Below, piece after piece: positions 6,895 to 13,706 of a DNA stretch of 17,346 nt. The stretch is from Peptostreptococcaceae bacterium (lineage in GTDB: Bacteria; Bacillota; Clostridia; Peptostreptococcales; Peptostreptococcaceae), in the NCBI GenBank assembly GCA_029983575.1, contig JASBZE010000031.1, positions 1 through 17,346 of the forward strand, written 5' to 3'. The position numbers and the translations under genes were made by a program. The notes below the pieces were generated by a model. The model did no database searches, had not been told where the DNA came from, and saw nothing but the letters and a program-made list of their open reading frames with translations. Every line of letters starts with the position of its first letter. The first letter of the stretch is position 1.

Positions 6895-7655
6895 TGGCTG
6901 TTGTATTTCAAAAAACTAAAGGTCTAAGCGATAACCCTACACACTACTGTCCAGGATGTACTCACGGTATAATCCACAGAATAGTAGGTGAAGTACTTGA
7001 AGAACTTGGTGTACTAGGAGATGCAGTAGGAGTAGTTCCAGTAGGATGTTCAGTTCTTGCTTACAACTATTTCTCTTGTGACACTCAAGAGGCTGCTCAC
7101 GGTAGAGCACCAGCTGTTGCTACAGGAATCAAGAGGGTATTACCTCCTGAAAAAGTAGTATTCACATATCAAGGTGATGGAGACTTAGCTTCAATCGGTA
7201 CTGCAGAAATAGTACACGCTGCTAACAGAGGAGAAAAAATAACTACAATATTCGTAAACAATACTACATATGGTATGACTGGTGGACAAATGGCTCCAAC
7301 AACTCTTATCGGACAAAAATCAACAACTTCTCAATCTGGTAGAAACCCTGAAACTCAAGGTTACCCAATTAGAATGTCTGAGATGATAGCTACACTTGAA
7401 GGTGCTGCTTTCGTTCAAAGAGTTAGAGTTGACAATCCTGGTGAAGTAAGAAAAGCTAAGAAGGCAATCAAAAAAGCTTTCGAAGTACAAATGAAGGGAT
7501 TGGGATTCTCTATGATAGAAGTTCTATCTACTTGTCCAACTAACTGGGGTCTTCCTCCAACAGAAGCACTTCAATGGTTAAGAGATAATATGGTACCTTA
7601 CTATCCAGTAAAAGTATTTAAAGATAAAACAGCAGAAGCAGAGGGGGTTAACTAG
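6894..7655 (+). CDS. 2-oxoacid:ferredoxin oxidoreductase beta subunit (thiamine diphosphate-binding)
   Basis: A 253-residue beta subunit (VorA/KorB type) that binds thiamine diphosphate and one [4Fe-4S] cluster. The ThDP motif is visible as GDGDLASIG (94-102), followed by VNNTTYGMTGGQ (121-132). Four cysteines at family-like positions, Cys19 and Cys22 (CPGC), Cys52 (VGCSV) and Cys214 (STCPTNW), can ligate the cluster. The start overlaps the alpha stop by one base and has GGAGG at 6880-6884, nine bases upstream, so translation is tightly coupled. The gamma gene begins two bases after the stop. The substrate is as uncertain as for the alpha subunit. Confidence 0.9.
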   Translation: MAVVFQKTKGLSDNPTHYCPGCTHGIIHRIVGEVLEELGVLGDAVGVVPVGCSVLAYNYFSCDTQEAAHGRAPAVATGIKRVLPPEKVVFTYQGDGDLASIGTAEIVHAANRGEKITTIFVNNTTYGMTGGQMAPTTLIGQKSTTSQSGRNPETQGYPIRMSEMIATLEGAAFVQRVRVDNPGEVRKAKKAIKKAFEVQMKGLGFSMIEVLSTCPTNWGLPPTEALQWLRDNMVPYYPVKVFKDKTAEAEGVN

Positions 7656-7657
7656 TC

Positions 7658-8209
7658 ATGGCAGTACATAGAATAATATGCGCAGGATTTGGTGGACAAG
7701 GTGTTATGTCCATGGGTATGTTGCTTACATATGCAGGAATGATCGAAAATAAAGAGGTTTCTTGGCTACCTTCTTATGGACCAGAAATGCGTGGTGGTAC
7801 AGCTAACTGTTCAGTAATCGTATCTGACACTCCAGTTGGATCTCCAGTAGTAACTGACGATGCTACAGCTGCTATAGTTATGAACCTACCTTCTCTAGAT
7901 AAATTCCAACAAGACGTTATACCTGGAGGTAAACTTCTAATAAACTCATCACTTATCAAAGCTAAAGCTAAGAGAGATGATCTAGACGTTTATTATATCC
8001 CAGCTAACGAAATAGCTGCAAACTTAGGTAATGCTAAAGCTGCAAACATGGTTATGCTAGGTGCGTTCCTTGCAGTTCAAGAAGGTGTTGTTGATATTGA
8101 GTCAATACTTAAAGCTTTCCTAAAAGTTTTTGGAGAACACAAACAAAAATTTGTTCCAATGAACAGAGAAGCTCTAAAAGCTGGAGCTGAAGCAACTAAG
8201 AAAGCATAA
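7658..8209 (+). CDS. 2-oxoacid:ferredoxin oxidoreductase gamma subunit
   Basis: A 183-residue gamma subunit of the pyruvate/ketoisovalerate oxidoreductase catalytic family (VorC/KorC type). The characteristic N-terminal GFGGQGVMSMGMLLTYAGM (about residues 10-28) and SYGPEMRGGTANCSVIVSD (about 39-57) are visible. The length is normal for a stand-alone gamma subunit, meaning it is not fused to alpha as in archaeal-type pyruvate enzymes. Start ATG 7658 is two bases after the beta stop, with the purine-rich AGAGGGGG just upstream. It is the last gene of the operon, and an intrinsic terminator begins 20 bases after the stop. Confidence 0.9.
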   Translation: MAVHRIICAGFGGQGVMSMGMLLTYAGMIENKEVSWLPSYGPEMRGGTANCSVIVSDTPVGSPVVTDDATAAIVMNLPSLDKFQQDVIPGGKLLINSSLIKAKAKRDDLDVYYIPANEIAANLGNAKAANMVMLGAFLAVQEGVVDIESILKAFLKVFGEHKQKFVPMNREALKAGAEATKKA

Positions 8210-8228
8210 GCTTTATAAATACAATAAG

Positions 8229-8260
8229 ATGGGCTGTCCTTTTGGGCAGTCTATTTTACT
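8229..8260 (+). terminator. intrinsic terminator of the ptb-buk-oxidoreductase operon
   Basis: An 11-bp stem (8229-8239 with 8244-8254, three G-U pairs) closes a TTTT loop and leads into TTTTACTTT. It ends the seven-gene operon. Confidence 0.8.
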
Positions 8261-8421
8261 TTAAAAAAGTGTTCAATTTGTTATTGCAATTTAGGATATT
8301 AAAAAATGTATATAAAAAAAACAATAAATATAAATGGAAGTTTTTTAATATTCTTTAATTTTATATTTGTCAAGTAAAAACTTGTTTATACCTTAAAAAA
8401 TAATGTTAATAGATATTTTTA

Positions 8422-8450
8422 TTGTGTATTATAAAGCGACATGTTATAAT
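8422..8450 (+). promoter_or_regulatory. promoter of the peptidase C26 gene
   Basis: TTGTGT (8422-8427) and a consensus TATAAT (8445-8450) are exactly 17 bases apart, with an extended -10 TG at 8442-8443. The ribosome binding site AGGAGG follows at 8463-8468. The terminator upstream supports a fresh transcription start here. Confidence 0.7.
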
Positions 8451-8476
8451 TAGAGGAAAGGGAGGAGGTGAATAAT

Positions 8477-9211
8477 ATGAAGCCGATTATAGGGATTTCT
8501 GGTAGTATTTTAACTAATGTTGGTTCGAATTTCAATGGTTATATCAGAGCATATGTAAATCAAGATTATGTTGACTCCGTATTGCAAGCAGGAGGGGTAC
8601 CACTTATTCTTCCAATGAATGACCAAACTGAGACTGCTAATGAGATGTTAAAACTTTGTGACGGTATAATACTTTCAGGTGGACACGATGTAGATCCTAA
8701 TTTGTACGGTGAAGAGCCACTTCAGAAATTGGGTGAGATATGTCCTAAGAGAGATGCATTTGACATAGCTCTTTATAATTCAGCTATTGAGCAAAAGAAA
8801 CCGATATTAGGAATATGTAGAGGATATCAAATAATCAATGTAATTAATGGGGGAACACTTCATCAAGATCTTTCATACGCAGATGGTGTGTGGATTCGTC
8901 ACGATCAAGATGACGGTCCTACAGTTTTGACGCACTCACTTAATGTAGAAAATGATGAATTCCTAAATGTTGGTGTGGAGAGATTTAGAGTTAATAGTTT
9001 CCACCACCAAATACTCAAGGATGTTGCTCCTGGATTTAATGTAGTTGCTACTAGCGACGACGGAGTTGTCGAAGCATTACAAAAAATAGACGACGATATT
9101 TTCATATTTGCTGTTCAGTGGCATCCAGAAATGCTACACAAAATAGATGAAAATTCAAAAAGGATTTTCGCTAATTTTGTGGATGTAGTAAAATCCAGAA
9201 AAAAGAAGTAA
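8477..9211 (+). CDS. gamma-glutamyl-gamma-aminobutyrate hydrolase family protein (peptidase C26, class I amidotransferase fold)
   Basis: A 244-residue cytoplasmic hydrolase of the PuuD-like C26 family, whose members cleave gamma-glutamyl amide bonds. The catalytic triad is visible: nucleophile Cys114 in GICRGYQIINVINGG, His216 and Glu218 in VQWHPEM. The family's LSGGHDVDPNLYGEE stretch (about 67-81) is also intact. I start it at ATG 8477, eight bases after AGGAGG (8463-8468). An in-frame GTG at 8468 overlaps that site and is unlikely. An amino-acid permease follows after 98 bases with no terminator between, so the two are probably cotranscribed and may act on one imported gamma-glutamyl or amino-acid compound (inference). 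No other putrescine-pathway gene is present, so the puuD symbol is not justified. Confidence 0.85.
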   Translation: MKPIIGISGSILTNVGSNFNGYIRAYVNQDYVDSVLQAGGVPLILPMNDQTETANEMLKLCDGIILSGGHDVDPNLYGEEPLQKLGEICPKRDAFDIALYNSAIEQKKPILGICRGYQIINVINGGTLHQDLSYADGVWIRHDQDDGPTVLTHSLNVENDEFLNVGVERFRVNSFHHQILKDVAPGFNVVATSDDGVVEALQKIDDDIFIFAVQWHPEMLHKIDENSKRIFANFVDVVKSRKKK

Positions 9212-9256
9212 GAATATCTATTTATGTATAATCAAAAAAAAAGAAGGGGCTTGAAA

Positions 9257-9299
9257 ACAAAATCATAAAAATAAGTTAGGGAAAATTTAATGATTTTGT
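9257..9299 (+). repeat. 10-bp inverted repeat before the permease start
   Basis: ACAAAATCAT (9257-9266) and ATGATTTTGT (9290-9299) are perfectly complementary across a 23-base spacer. The second arm runs into the weak ribosome binding site TGAGGT (9299-9304) of the permease gene. It could be an operator or an mRNA hairpin that limits initiation at that gene. Confidence 0.5.
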
Positions 9300-9309
9300 G
9301 AGGTAAAAT

Positions 9310-10638
9310 ATGAACACTAAGAAAAAAATGGGATTGTTTTCTATTATATTGATGGGCTTTAATGCTATCGTAGGAACAGGTATATTTTTGTTACCAGGAA
9401 AAGTGTATCAAATGGTTGGACCTTCAGCTCTGTTAGTTACATTATTCGATGCTATTCTTGTAGTAAGTATAGCTATGTGTTTTGCTGAAGTAGGCGGGAT
9501 ATTTAAGAAAAATGGAGGACCCTACGTGTATGCAAAAGAAGCGTTTGGGGATTTTGTAGGTTTTGAGGTCGGATTTATGAAGTGGGCGATTGCAATTATA
9601 GCATGGGCAACTATGGCTGTTGGTTTTTCCGAAGCTCTTCAAACAATTCTACCACAAGGAATTATTAAAGATCCGTCTTTTTTTAAAGCAATAGTCGTAA
9701 CAATTATAATAGGAGGATTGAGTATACTAAACCTTTGTGGAATTAAGCTATCAGTAGTGATAAATAATATTGTTACAGTAGGAAAGCTTTTGCCGCTTAT
9801 TGTTTTTATATCTGTAGGTTTATTTTTTATTAACGGTGCTAATTTTGAACCATTTTTTAATAATCTAACAGTTAGCACCGGTGAGGTCATGTCTAACTCG
9901 GCCGCTGTTGGTGCGGCGGCACTTACGATATTCTATGCTTTTACCGGATTTGAATCCATGGCGGTTATTTCAGAGGATATGGAAAATCCTGAGAGAGATG
10001 TACCAAAGGCCATAATACTAGTAATTTTATTTGTTTCATTGTTTTACATTTTAATTTTAGGTAACTCAATTGGAATTCTAGGAGGAGATCTTTCTATAAC
10101 GGAAGCTCCAGTTCAAGAATCCTTCTATAGAACGATTGGACCTGCAGGCAAGTACTTAGTTGCTGCTGGAACTCTTATATCTATAGGAGGTATAAATATT
10201 GCTTCATCCATACTAACTCCGAGAAGTGGATCTGCAATAGCTGATGATGGATTAATTCCAAGGGCTATAGGAAAGAAAAATAGTAAGGATGTTCCTTATG
10301 TAGCAATTATAATAACCGGTGCAATAACACTTTGTTTAGCTCTATATGGAGCTCTTATAGGTTCATTTGCAACACTCGCTGCAATAAGCGTTGTATCAAG
10401 ATTTGTACAATATGTGCCTACTTGTTTATCAGTAATAGTATTGAGACGCAAAAGACCAGAGTTAAAATCAACTTTTAGAGTGCCTTTAGGACCGGTAATC
10501 CCAATTTTTGCTGTTGTAGTTAGTTTTTGGCTACTCTATAATTCAAGCTTAGAAAAAATATATATAGGACTAGGTGGTCTTGTAGTGGGTGCTATAGTTT
10601 ACCTACTTATGCGACTCACACTTAAGGAAAGAAATTAA
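9310..10638 (+). CDS. APC-superfamily amino acid permease
   Basis: A 442-residue integral membrane transporter with about 12 hydrophobic segments, typical for APC amino-acid permeases and antiporters. TM1 contains the broken-helix substrate motif GFNAIVGTGIFLLPG (about residues 16-30). The segment FTGFESMAVISEDMENPERD (about 217-236) is the family's conserved TM6 region and the loop after it. Start ATG 9310 is preceded by TGAGGT five bases upstream. A 10-bp inverted repeat ends at that site. It probably shares a transcript with the upstream C26 hydrolase and is closed by a terminator 20 bases downstream. The substrate cannot be read from the sequence; cationic amino acids, polyamines or amino-acid exchange are all possible for this group. 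Confidence 0.88.
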   Translation: MNTKKKMGLFSIILMGFNAIVGTGIFLLPGKVYQMVGPSALLVTLFDAILVVSIAMCFAEVGGIFKKNGGPYVYAKEAFGDFVGFEVGFMKWAIAIIAWATMAVGFSEALQTILPQGIIKDPSFFKAIVVTIIIGGLSILNLCGIKLSVVINNIVTVGKLLPLIVFISVGLFFINGANFEPFFNNLTVSTGEVMSNSAAVGAAALTIFYAFTGFESMAVISEDMENPERDVPKAIILVILFVSLFYILILGNSIGILGGDLSITEAPVQESFYRTIGPAGKYLVAAGTLISIGGINIASSILTPRSGSAIADDGLIPRAIGKKNSKDVPYVAIIITGAITLCLALYGALIGSFATLAAISVVSRFVQYVPTCLSVIVLRRKRPELKSTFRVPLGPVIPIFAVVVSFWLLYNSSLEKIYIGLGGLVVGAIVYLLMRLTLKERN

Positions 10639-10658
10639 AATTAGATTCATATGTGATG

Positions 10659-10692
10659 AGGCTGACTATTTTGTTGGCCTTTTTCTTTTTTT
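10659..10692 (+). terminator. intrinsic terminator after the APC permease
   Basis: The 8-bp stem AGGCTGAC/GTTGGCCT (10659-10666 with 10673-10680, two G-U pairs) is followed by TTTTTCTTTTTTT-like sequence. The T-rich tail is strong and the hairpin lies just behind the permease stop. Confidence 0.8.
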
Positions 10693-10756
10693 CGTATAAA
10701 TAATTTTCCTAAAATGCAATAACAACTTGAAAACTTAAAAAAAATTAAATATCTTA

Positions 10757-10786
10757 TAGACTCGCAAAATATTAACGTGGTATAAT
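10757..10786 (+). promoter_or_regulatory. promoter of the POT transporter gene
   Basis: A consensus TATAAT at 10781-10786 carries an extended -10 TG at 10778-10779, with TAGACT (10757-10762) 18 bases upstream as a partial -35. The gene's ribosome binding site AAGGAG follows at 10805-10810. Confidence 0.65.
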
Positions 10787-10818
10787 TTAAGAAAACATTA
10801 TTTTAAGGAGTTGATTTT

Positions 10819-12222
10819 ATGTCTACTGCAGTAAAGAAAAAACATCCATTAGGGTTACTTTTATGTAATCTTTGTACAGGTTTAAACAGTTTCTATGCAT
10901 ACGGTGTCATAGGTTATTTATTTTTGTTTCTTACTTTACCGACAACTCAAAATGGTCTTGGATTTAGCGTTAAAGAAGCAAGTGATATCTATGGGACGTA
11001 CATGATGTTAGCTTTTCTTGCACCTCTAGTTGGAGGGTATTTGGCAGATAGGTTCTTAGGACTACAAAAGACAATTTTGATTGGAACTTTTGTCAGCATA
11101 CTTTTTTATCTTAGCTTTATTACTATACTACCAAGCGATCCTACAGGTAAGACACTTTGGATTTGTTTTGGAGCGGGTATTATAAGTGGTGGTCTGGGAA
11201 AAGGTAATGTCAGCGCATTAGTTGGAGAACTATATGAAAGAAATGAGCTTAGTAGAAGGGATGAAGCCTATAGTATTTTCTATATGGCGACAAATATAGG
11301 ATCTTTCTTTGGACCTATTATAGTTGGATTTTTAGTTGAAACTAAATTTGCTACATTTGCTGCAGATGGAAGTGTTGCTACTTTTGGATTTAAATACGCC
11401 TTTCTAACAGCTTTTATATTGACTTGTATTCAATTTTTAGGATTTCTATTTTTGGCACCTAGATGGCTTAAAGAAGTTGGAAAAAATCCTTCATTTAAAA
11501 AGAAGGAAGCACAACATTTAGAAAAAGGAGATAAGAATAAATTCACTAAGATTGAGAAGAACCGTATAATTGCAATGGCAATAATTTTTGTATTTGTAAT
11601 AGTTTTTTGGAGTGCGTGGTATCAAACACAGAGTTCTTTTACACTTTTAACTAATAAATTAGTTGAAAGAAAGGTGTTTGGATATCTTGTACCCGTAGCA
11701 TGGTTTGTATCTTTCAACGGAATACTTTGTGTTTTATTCGCACCGTTGTTCGGAAAGGTTTGGATTAAACTAGATAACTCAAAATATGGTGATTTATCAG
11801 TTATTGCTAAACTAGCTTTTGGAATGATTTTATCAGGTATAGCATTTTTTATATTAGTTATTGGAATTAGAACTTTAAATGGTACGTTGGACGGAACTGT
11901 AAAGATGTCCATATTTTATTTATTGATAGCCTATGTACTGTTAACTGCTGGAGAAATTATGTTATCTCCAATTGGAATGTCTTTATTTAGTAAGTTAGCA
12001 CCAGCGAAATATTCGTCACTTGTTATGGCTGTTTGGTACTTGAGTTTTTCAATAGCTAATAAAATATCGGCAAAGTTAACGGGGTTAACTGCTGGTATAG
12101 GATTTGAAAAACTTTTCTTTTGGATATCCGTAATAATAGTAGTATGTGGAATAGTGTTGCTTTTATTAAAGTCATTACTTGAAAGATTGATGGCATTAGA
12201 TCATTTAAAAAATGGGAATTAG
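10819..12222 (+). CDS. POT/PTR-family (proton-dependent oligopeptide-type) MFS transporter
   Basis: A 467-residue membrane protein with about 12-14 hydrophobic segments. The PTR2-type regions are recognisable: APLVGGYLADRFLGLQKTI (about residues 68-86), and DEAYSIFYMATNIGSFFGP (about 150-168), which resembles the second PTR2 signature. Family members import di- and tripeptides, or nitrate and other small molecules. TM1 is unusual: aligned on the usual YYG, residues 20-25 read TGLNSF where proton-coupled members have ExxERF, so the coupling acidic and arginine residues seem absent. The ATG at 10819 has AAGGAG eight bases upstream. The gene is monocistronic, with its own promoter and terminator. 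Fold and family are clear; substrate and coupling ion are not. Confidence 0.82.
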   Translation: MSTAVKKKHPLGLLLCNLCTGLNSFYAYGVIGYLFLFLTLPTTQNGLGFSVKEASDIYGTYMMLAFLAPLVGGYLADRFLGLQKTILIGTFVSILFYLSFITILPSDPTGKTLWICFGAGIISGGLGKGNVSALVGELYERNELSRRDEAYSIFYMATNIGSFFGPIIVGFLVETKFATFAADGSVATFGFKYAFLTAFILTCIQFLGFLFLAPRWLKEVGKNPSFKKKEAQHLEKGDKNKFTKIEKNRIIAMAIIFVFVIVFWSAWYQTQSSFTLLTNKLVERKVFGYLVPVAWFVSFNGILCVLFAPLFGKVWIKLDNSKYGDLSVIAKLAFGMILSGIAFFILVIGIRTLNGTLDGTVKMSIFYLLIAYVLLTAGEIMLSPIGMSLFSKLAPAKYSSLVMAVWYLSFSIANKISAKLTGLTAGIGFEKLFFWISVIIVVCGIVLLLLKSLLERLMALDHLKNGN

Positions 12223-12287
12223 AAGTGTTTTAAGTAGAATCTAATATTTGTTTATATAAAATAGTTATATTTCAATATGAGACTTGG

Positions 12288-12317
12288 GGTTGGATTAATA
12301 ATCCAACCTTTTTTTAT
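12288..12317 (+). terminator. intrinsic terminator after the POT transporter
   Basis: The perfect 9-bp stem GGTTGGATT/AATCCAACC (12288-12296 with 12300-12308) closes a three-base loop and is followed by a run of seven T residues. Confidence 0.9.
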
Positions 12318-12561
12318 TAAAAAGATGTAAATAGAATAATAAATATAAGATAATGGATAACTTGTAAAAAGATTATTACTTTGATACAATTTATATAGGT
12401 TTGATTTATAATTATACTACAAATAATATTGTATTAAGTAATGGCCTATGCAATTAATGTATTTTTATATCGTGATATTGGTGTAGTGAAATTACTATGT
12501 ACAAAAAACTATGTGAAATTGGTTTTTCATATATTGACTCAATGTGGAAAGGATTGTTGTT
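12318..12561. other. AT-rich leader region before the sortase gene
   Basis: Together with the terminator, this forms a 339-base gene-free gap after the transporter. It contains a TATAAT at 12407-12412 with a TTGATA (12381-12386) whose 20-base spacing is too long for a normal promoter, and an alternative TATACT at 12413-12418. A short open frame starting at 12441 has no ribosome binding site and overlaps the sortase, so it is not accepted. AAAGGA at 12548-12553 serves the sortase start. Confidence 0.5.
12407..12418 (+). promoter_or_regulatory. possible -10 elements for the sortase gene
   Basis: TATAAT (12407-12412) and TATACT (12413-12418) are adjacent. TTGATA at 12381-12386 is the only reasonable -35 but is 20 bases from the first. 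The upstream terminator implies a start somewhere here. Confidence 0.35.
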
Positions 12562-13503
12562 TTGAGCAAGTTAAAGAGATTTATAAAGGGAAATATTATA
12601 TTTATAATTTTAATTACAGTTGGGGTGTCCATCTTGGCCTACCCTCACGTATCTAAACTTTACTATAGAGTAGGAGCCAATCTTAAGATCAAGGAATTTA
12701 ATGAAACAAAAGATAAAATGAATGATAAAGAGATTAAGGAAAAGTTAGATTTCGAGAGAAAGTATAATAGGACGTTGGTAGGGGGAAATTCAAAACTCGA
12801 GGATCCATATACCAGTGAGAATTCAAATAAATGGATGGAAAAGAAAGATGAAAAATTATCAAATAAAGATAAAGAACCATCGAATACAGTCGGATATTCT
12901 CTGAATCAAGGAGAGAATATTTCAGAACAAAAACTAAAAAAGATTAGAAGAAGATATTTGAAGATGGTTAAAGATGAAGAAAATCTGGGGTTTATTGAGA
13001 TACCAAAAATAAACGAAAGATTGCCTATATATGCGGGAACTAGCGAGGATGTTTTGCAAAAGGGCGTAGGGCAGTTAGAAGGAACGTCTCTTCCCACTGG
13101 AGGTATTGGTACCCACACAGTTCTTACCGGGCATTCTGGGCTTCCTAATGCAAAAATATTCACTGAGTTAAACAAGCTAAGAGTCGGAGATGTGTTTTTC
13201 GTAAATAATATTAAAGAGAGACTCGCCTATAAGGTTGATCGTAAGGTGGTTGTCCTTCCTACTGAGTTTAAAGACCTTCTAATAGATAAGGATGAGGACT
13301 ATGTAACTCTTTTAACGTGTACTCCTCTAATGGTCAATACCCATAGGCTGCTAGTTAGGGGACACAGGATAGATTATGTTGAAGGAAGAAGAGAAAATAA
13401 GCCAAATGTATTTTGGATTTTAATTATTGCAGTTTTATTAGGGTTTGCTATATTCAATTATTTATTCTTTAAGAGCGGAAAAAAGAAAAAGTCAGGTAAT
13501 TAG
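12562..13503 (+). CDS. class C (pilin-polymerising type) sortase
   Basis: A membrane-anchored cysteine transpeptidase; class C enzymes link pilin subunits covalently. From TTG 12562 it has 313 residues: an N-terminal membrane segment (about 10-26), the core beginning at GFIEIPKINERLPIYAG (about 143-159), catalytic His191 (TGHSG), Cys253 (LLTCTP) and Arg262 (THRLLVRGH), and a C-terminal membrane helix (about 282-304) with a basic tail. A DPY at residues 81-83 matches the class C lid motif. About 60 residues, rich in Lys, Glu, Ser and Asn, separate the lid from the core, which seems longer than usual. TTG 12562 has AAAGGA eight bases upstream; in-frame GTG 12544 has none. No pilin or other LPXTG substrate gene is nearby, so its substrate must be encoded elsewhere. 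Confidence 0.88.
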   Translation: MSKLKRFIKGNIIFIILITVGVSILAYPHVSKLYYRVGANLKIKEFNETKDKMNDKEIKEKLDFERKYNRTLVGGNSKLEDPYTSENSNKWMEKKDEKLSNKDKEPSNTVGYSLNQGENISEQKLKKIRRRYLKMVKDEENLGFIEIPKINERLPIYAGTSEDVLQKGVGQLEGTSLPTGGIGTHTVLTGHSGLPNAKIFTELNKLRVGDVFFVNNIKERLAYKVDRKVVVLPTEFKDLLIDKDEDYVTLLTCTPLMVNTHRLLVRGHRIDYVEGRRENKPNVFWILIIAVLLGFAIFNYLFFKSGKKKKSGN

Positions 13504-13552
13504 ATAACGTAAGCTTATACTAAAAAAATAATAAATAAATTGCAGCATATAA

Positions 13553-13625
13553 TTTGACAATTAAGTGGTAAAATTAAATAACATATGTTTTGACAACTAA
13601 GAAATATAGAATTAAATAAGATGTG
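13553..13625 (+). repeat. two tandem promoter-like direct repeats before glmM
   Basis: Two near-identical units are at 13553-13587 and 13589-13625. Each begins TTTGACAA and contains ATTAAATAA followed by a base and ATNTG, with a two-base length difference in the middle. Each includes a perfect -35 box TTGACA (13554-13559 and 13590-13595). The second has TAAATA at 17-base spacing (13613-13618), while the first has it at only 15. A weaker third copy overlaps the main glmM promoter. Confidence 0.6.
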
Positions 13626-13632
13626 TAAAATG

Positions 13633-13661
13633 TTGATTTAGAAATGAATATAAGTTATAAT
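13633..13661 (+). promoter_or_regulatory. glmM promoter
   Basis: TTGATT (13633-13638) and TATAAT (13656-13661) are exactly 17 bases apart, leaving a leader of about 40 bases to the ATG at 13707. It lies directly after the tandem repeats of 13553-13625, which may be additional or degenerate promoters. Confidence 0.65.
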
Positions 13662-13706
13662 ACATAGAGAGAGTTTGCGAATTTGATTAGAGAAGAGGAA
13701 TAGATT

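Noticed and set aside
6546..6911. A 121-residue frame on the minus strand opposite the alpha subunit
   Set aside because: It is a shadow of the strongly conserved VorB-type gene, with no ribosome binding site or family resemblance.
8326..8368. AAATATAAA/TTTATATTT inverted repeat in the gap after the oxidoreductase operon
   Set aside because: It is made only of A and T in a very AT-rich spacer, where such a dyad is expected by chance. There is no associated signal.
12441..12656. A 71-codon frame before and overlapping the sortase
   Set aside because: It has no ribosome binding site, no recognisable sequence, and overlaps the well-supported sortase coding region in another frame.
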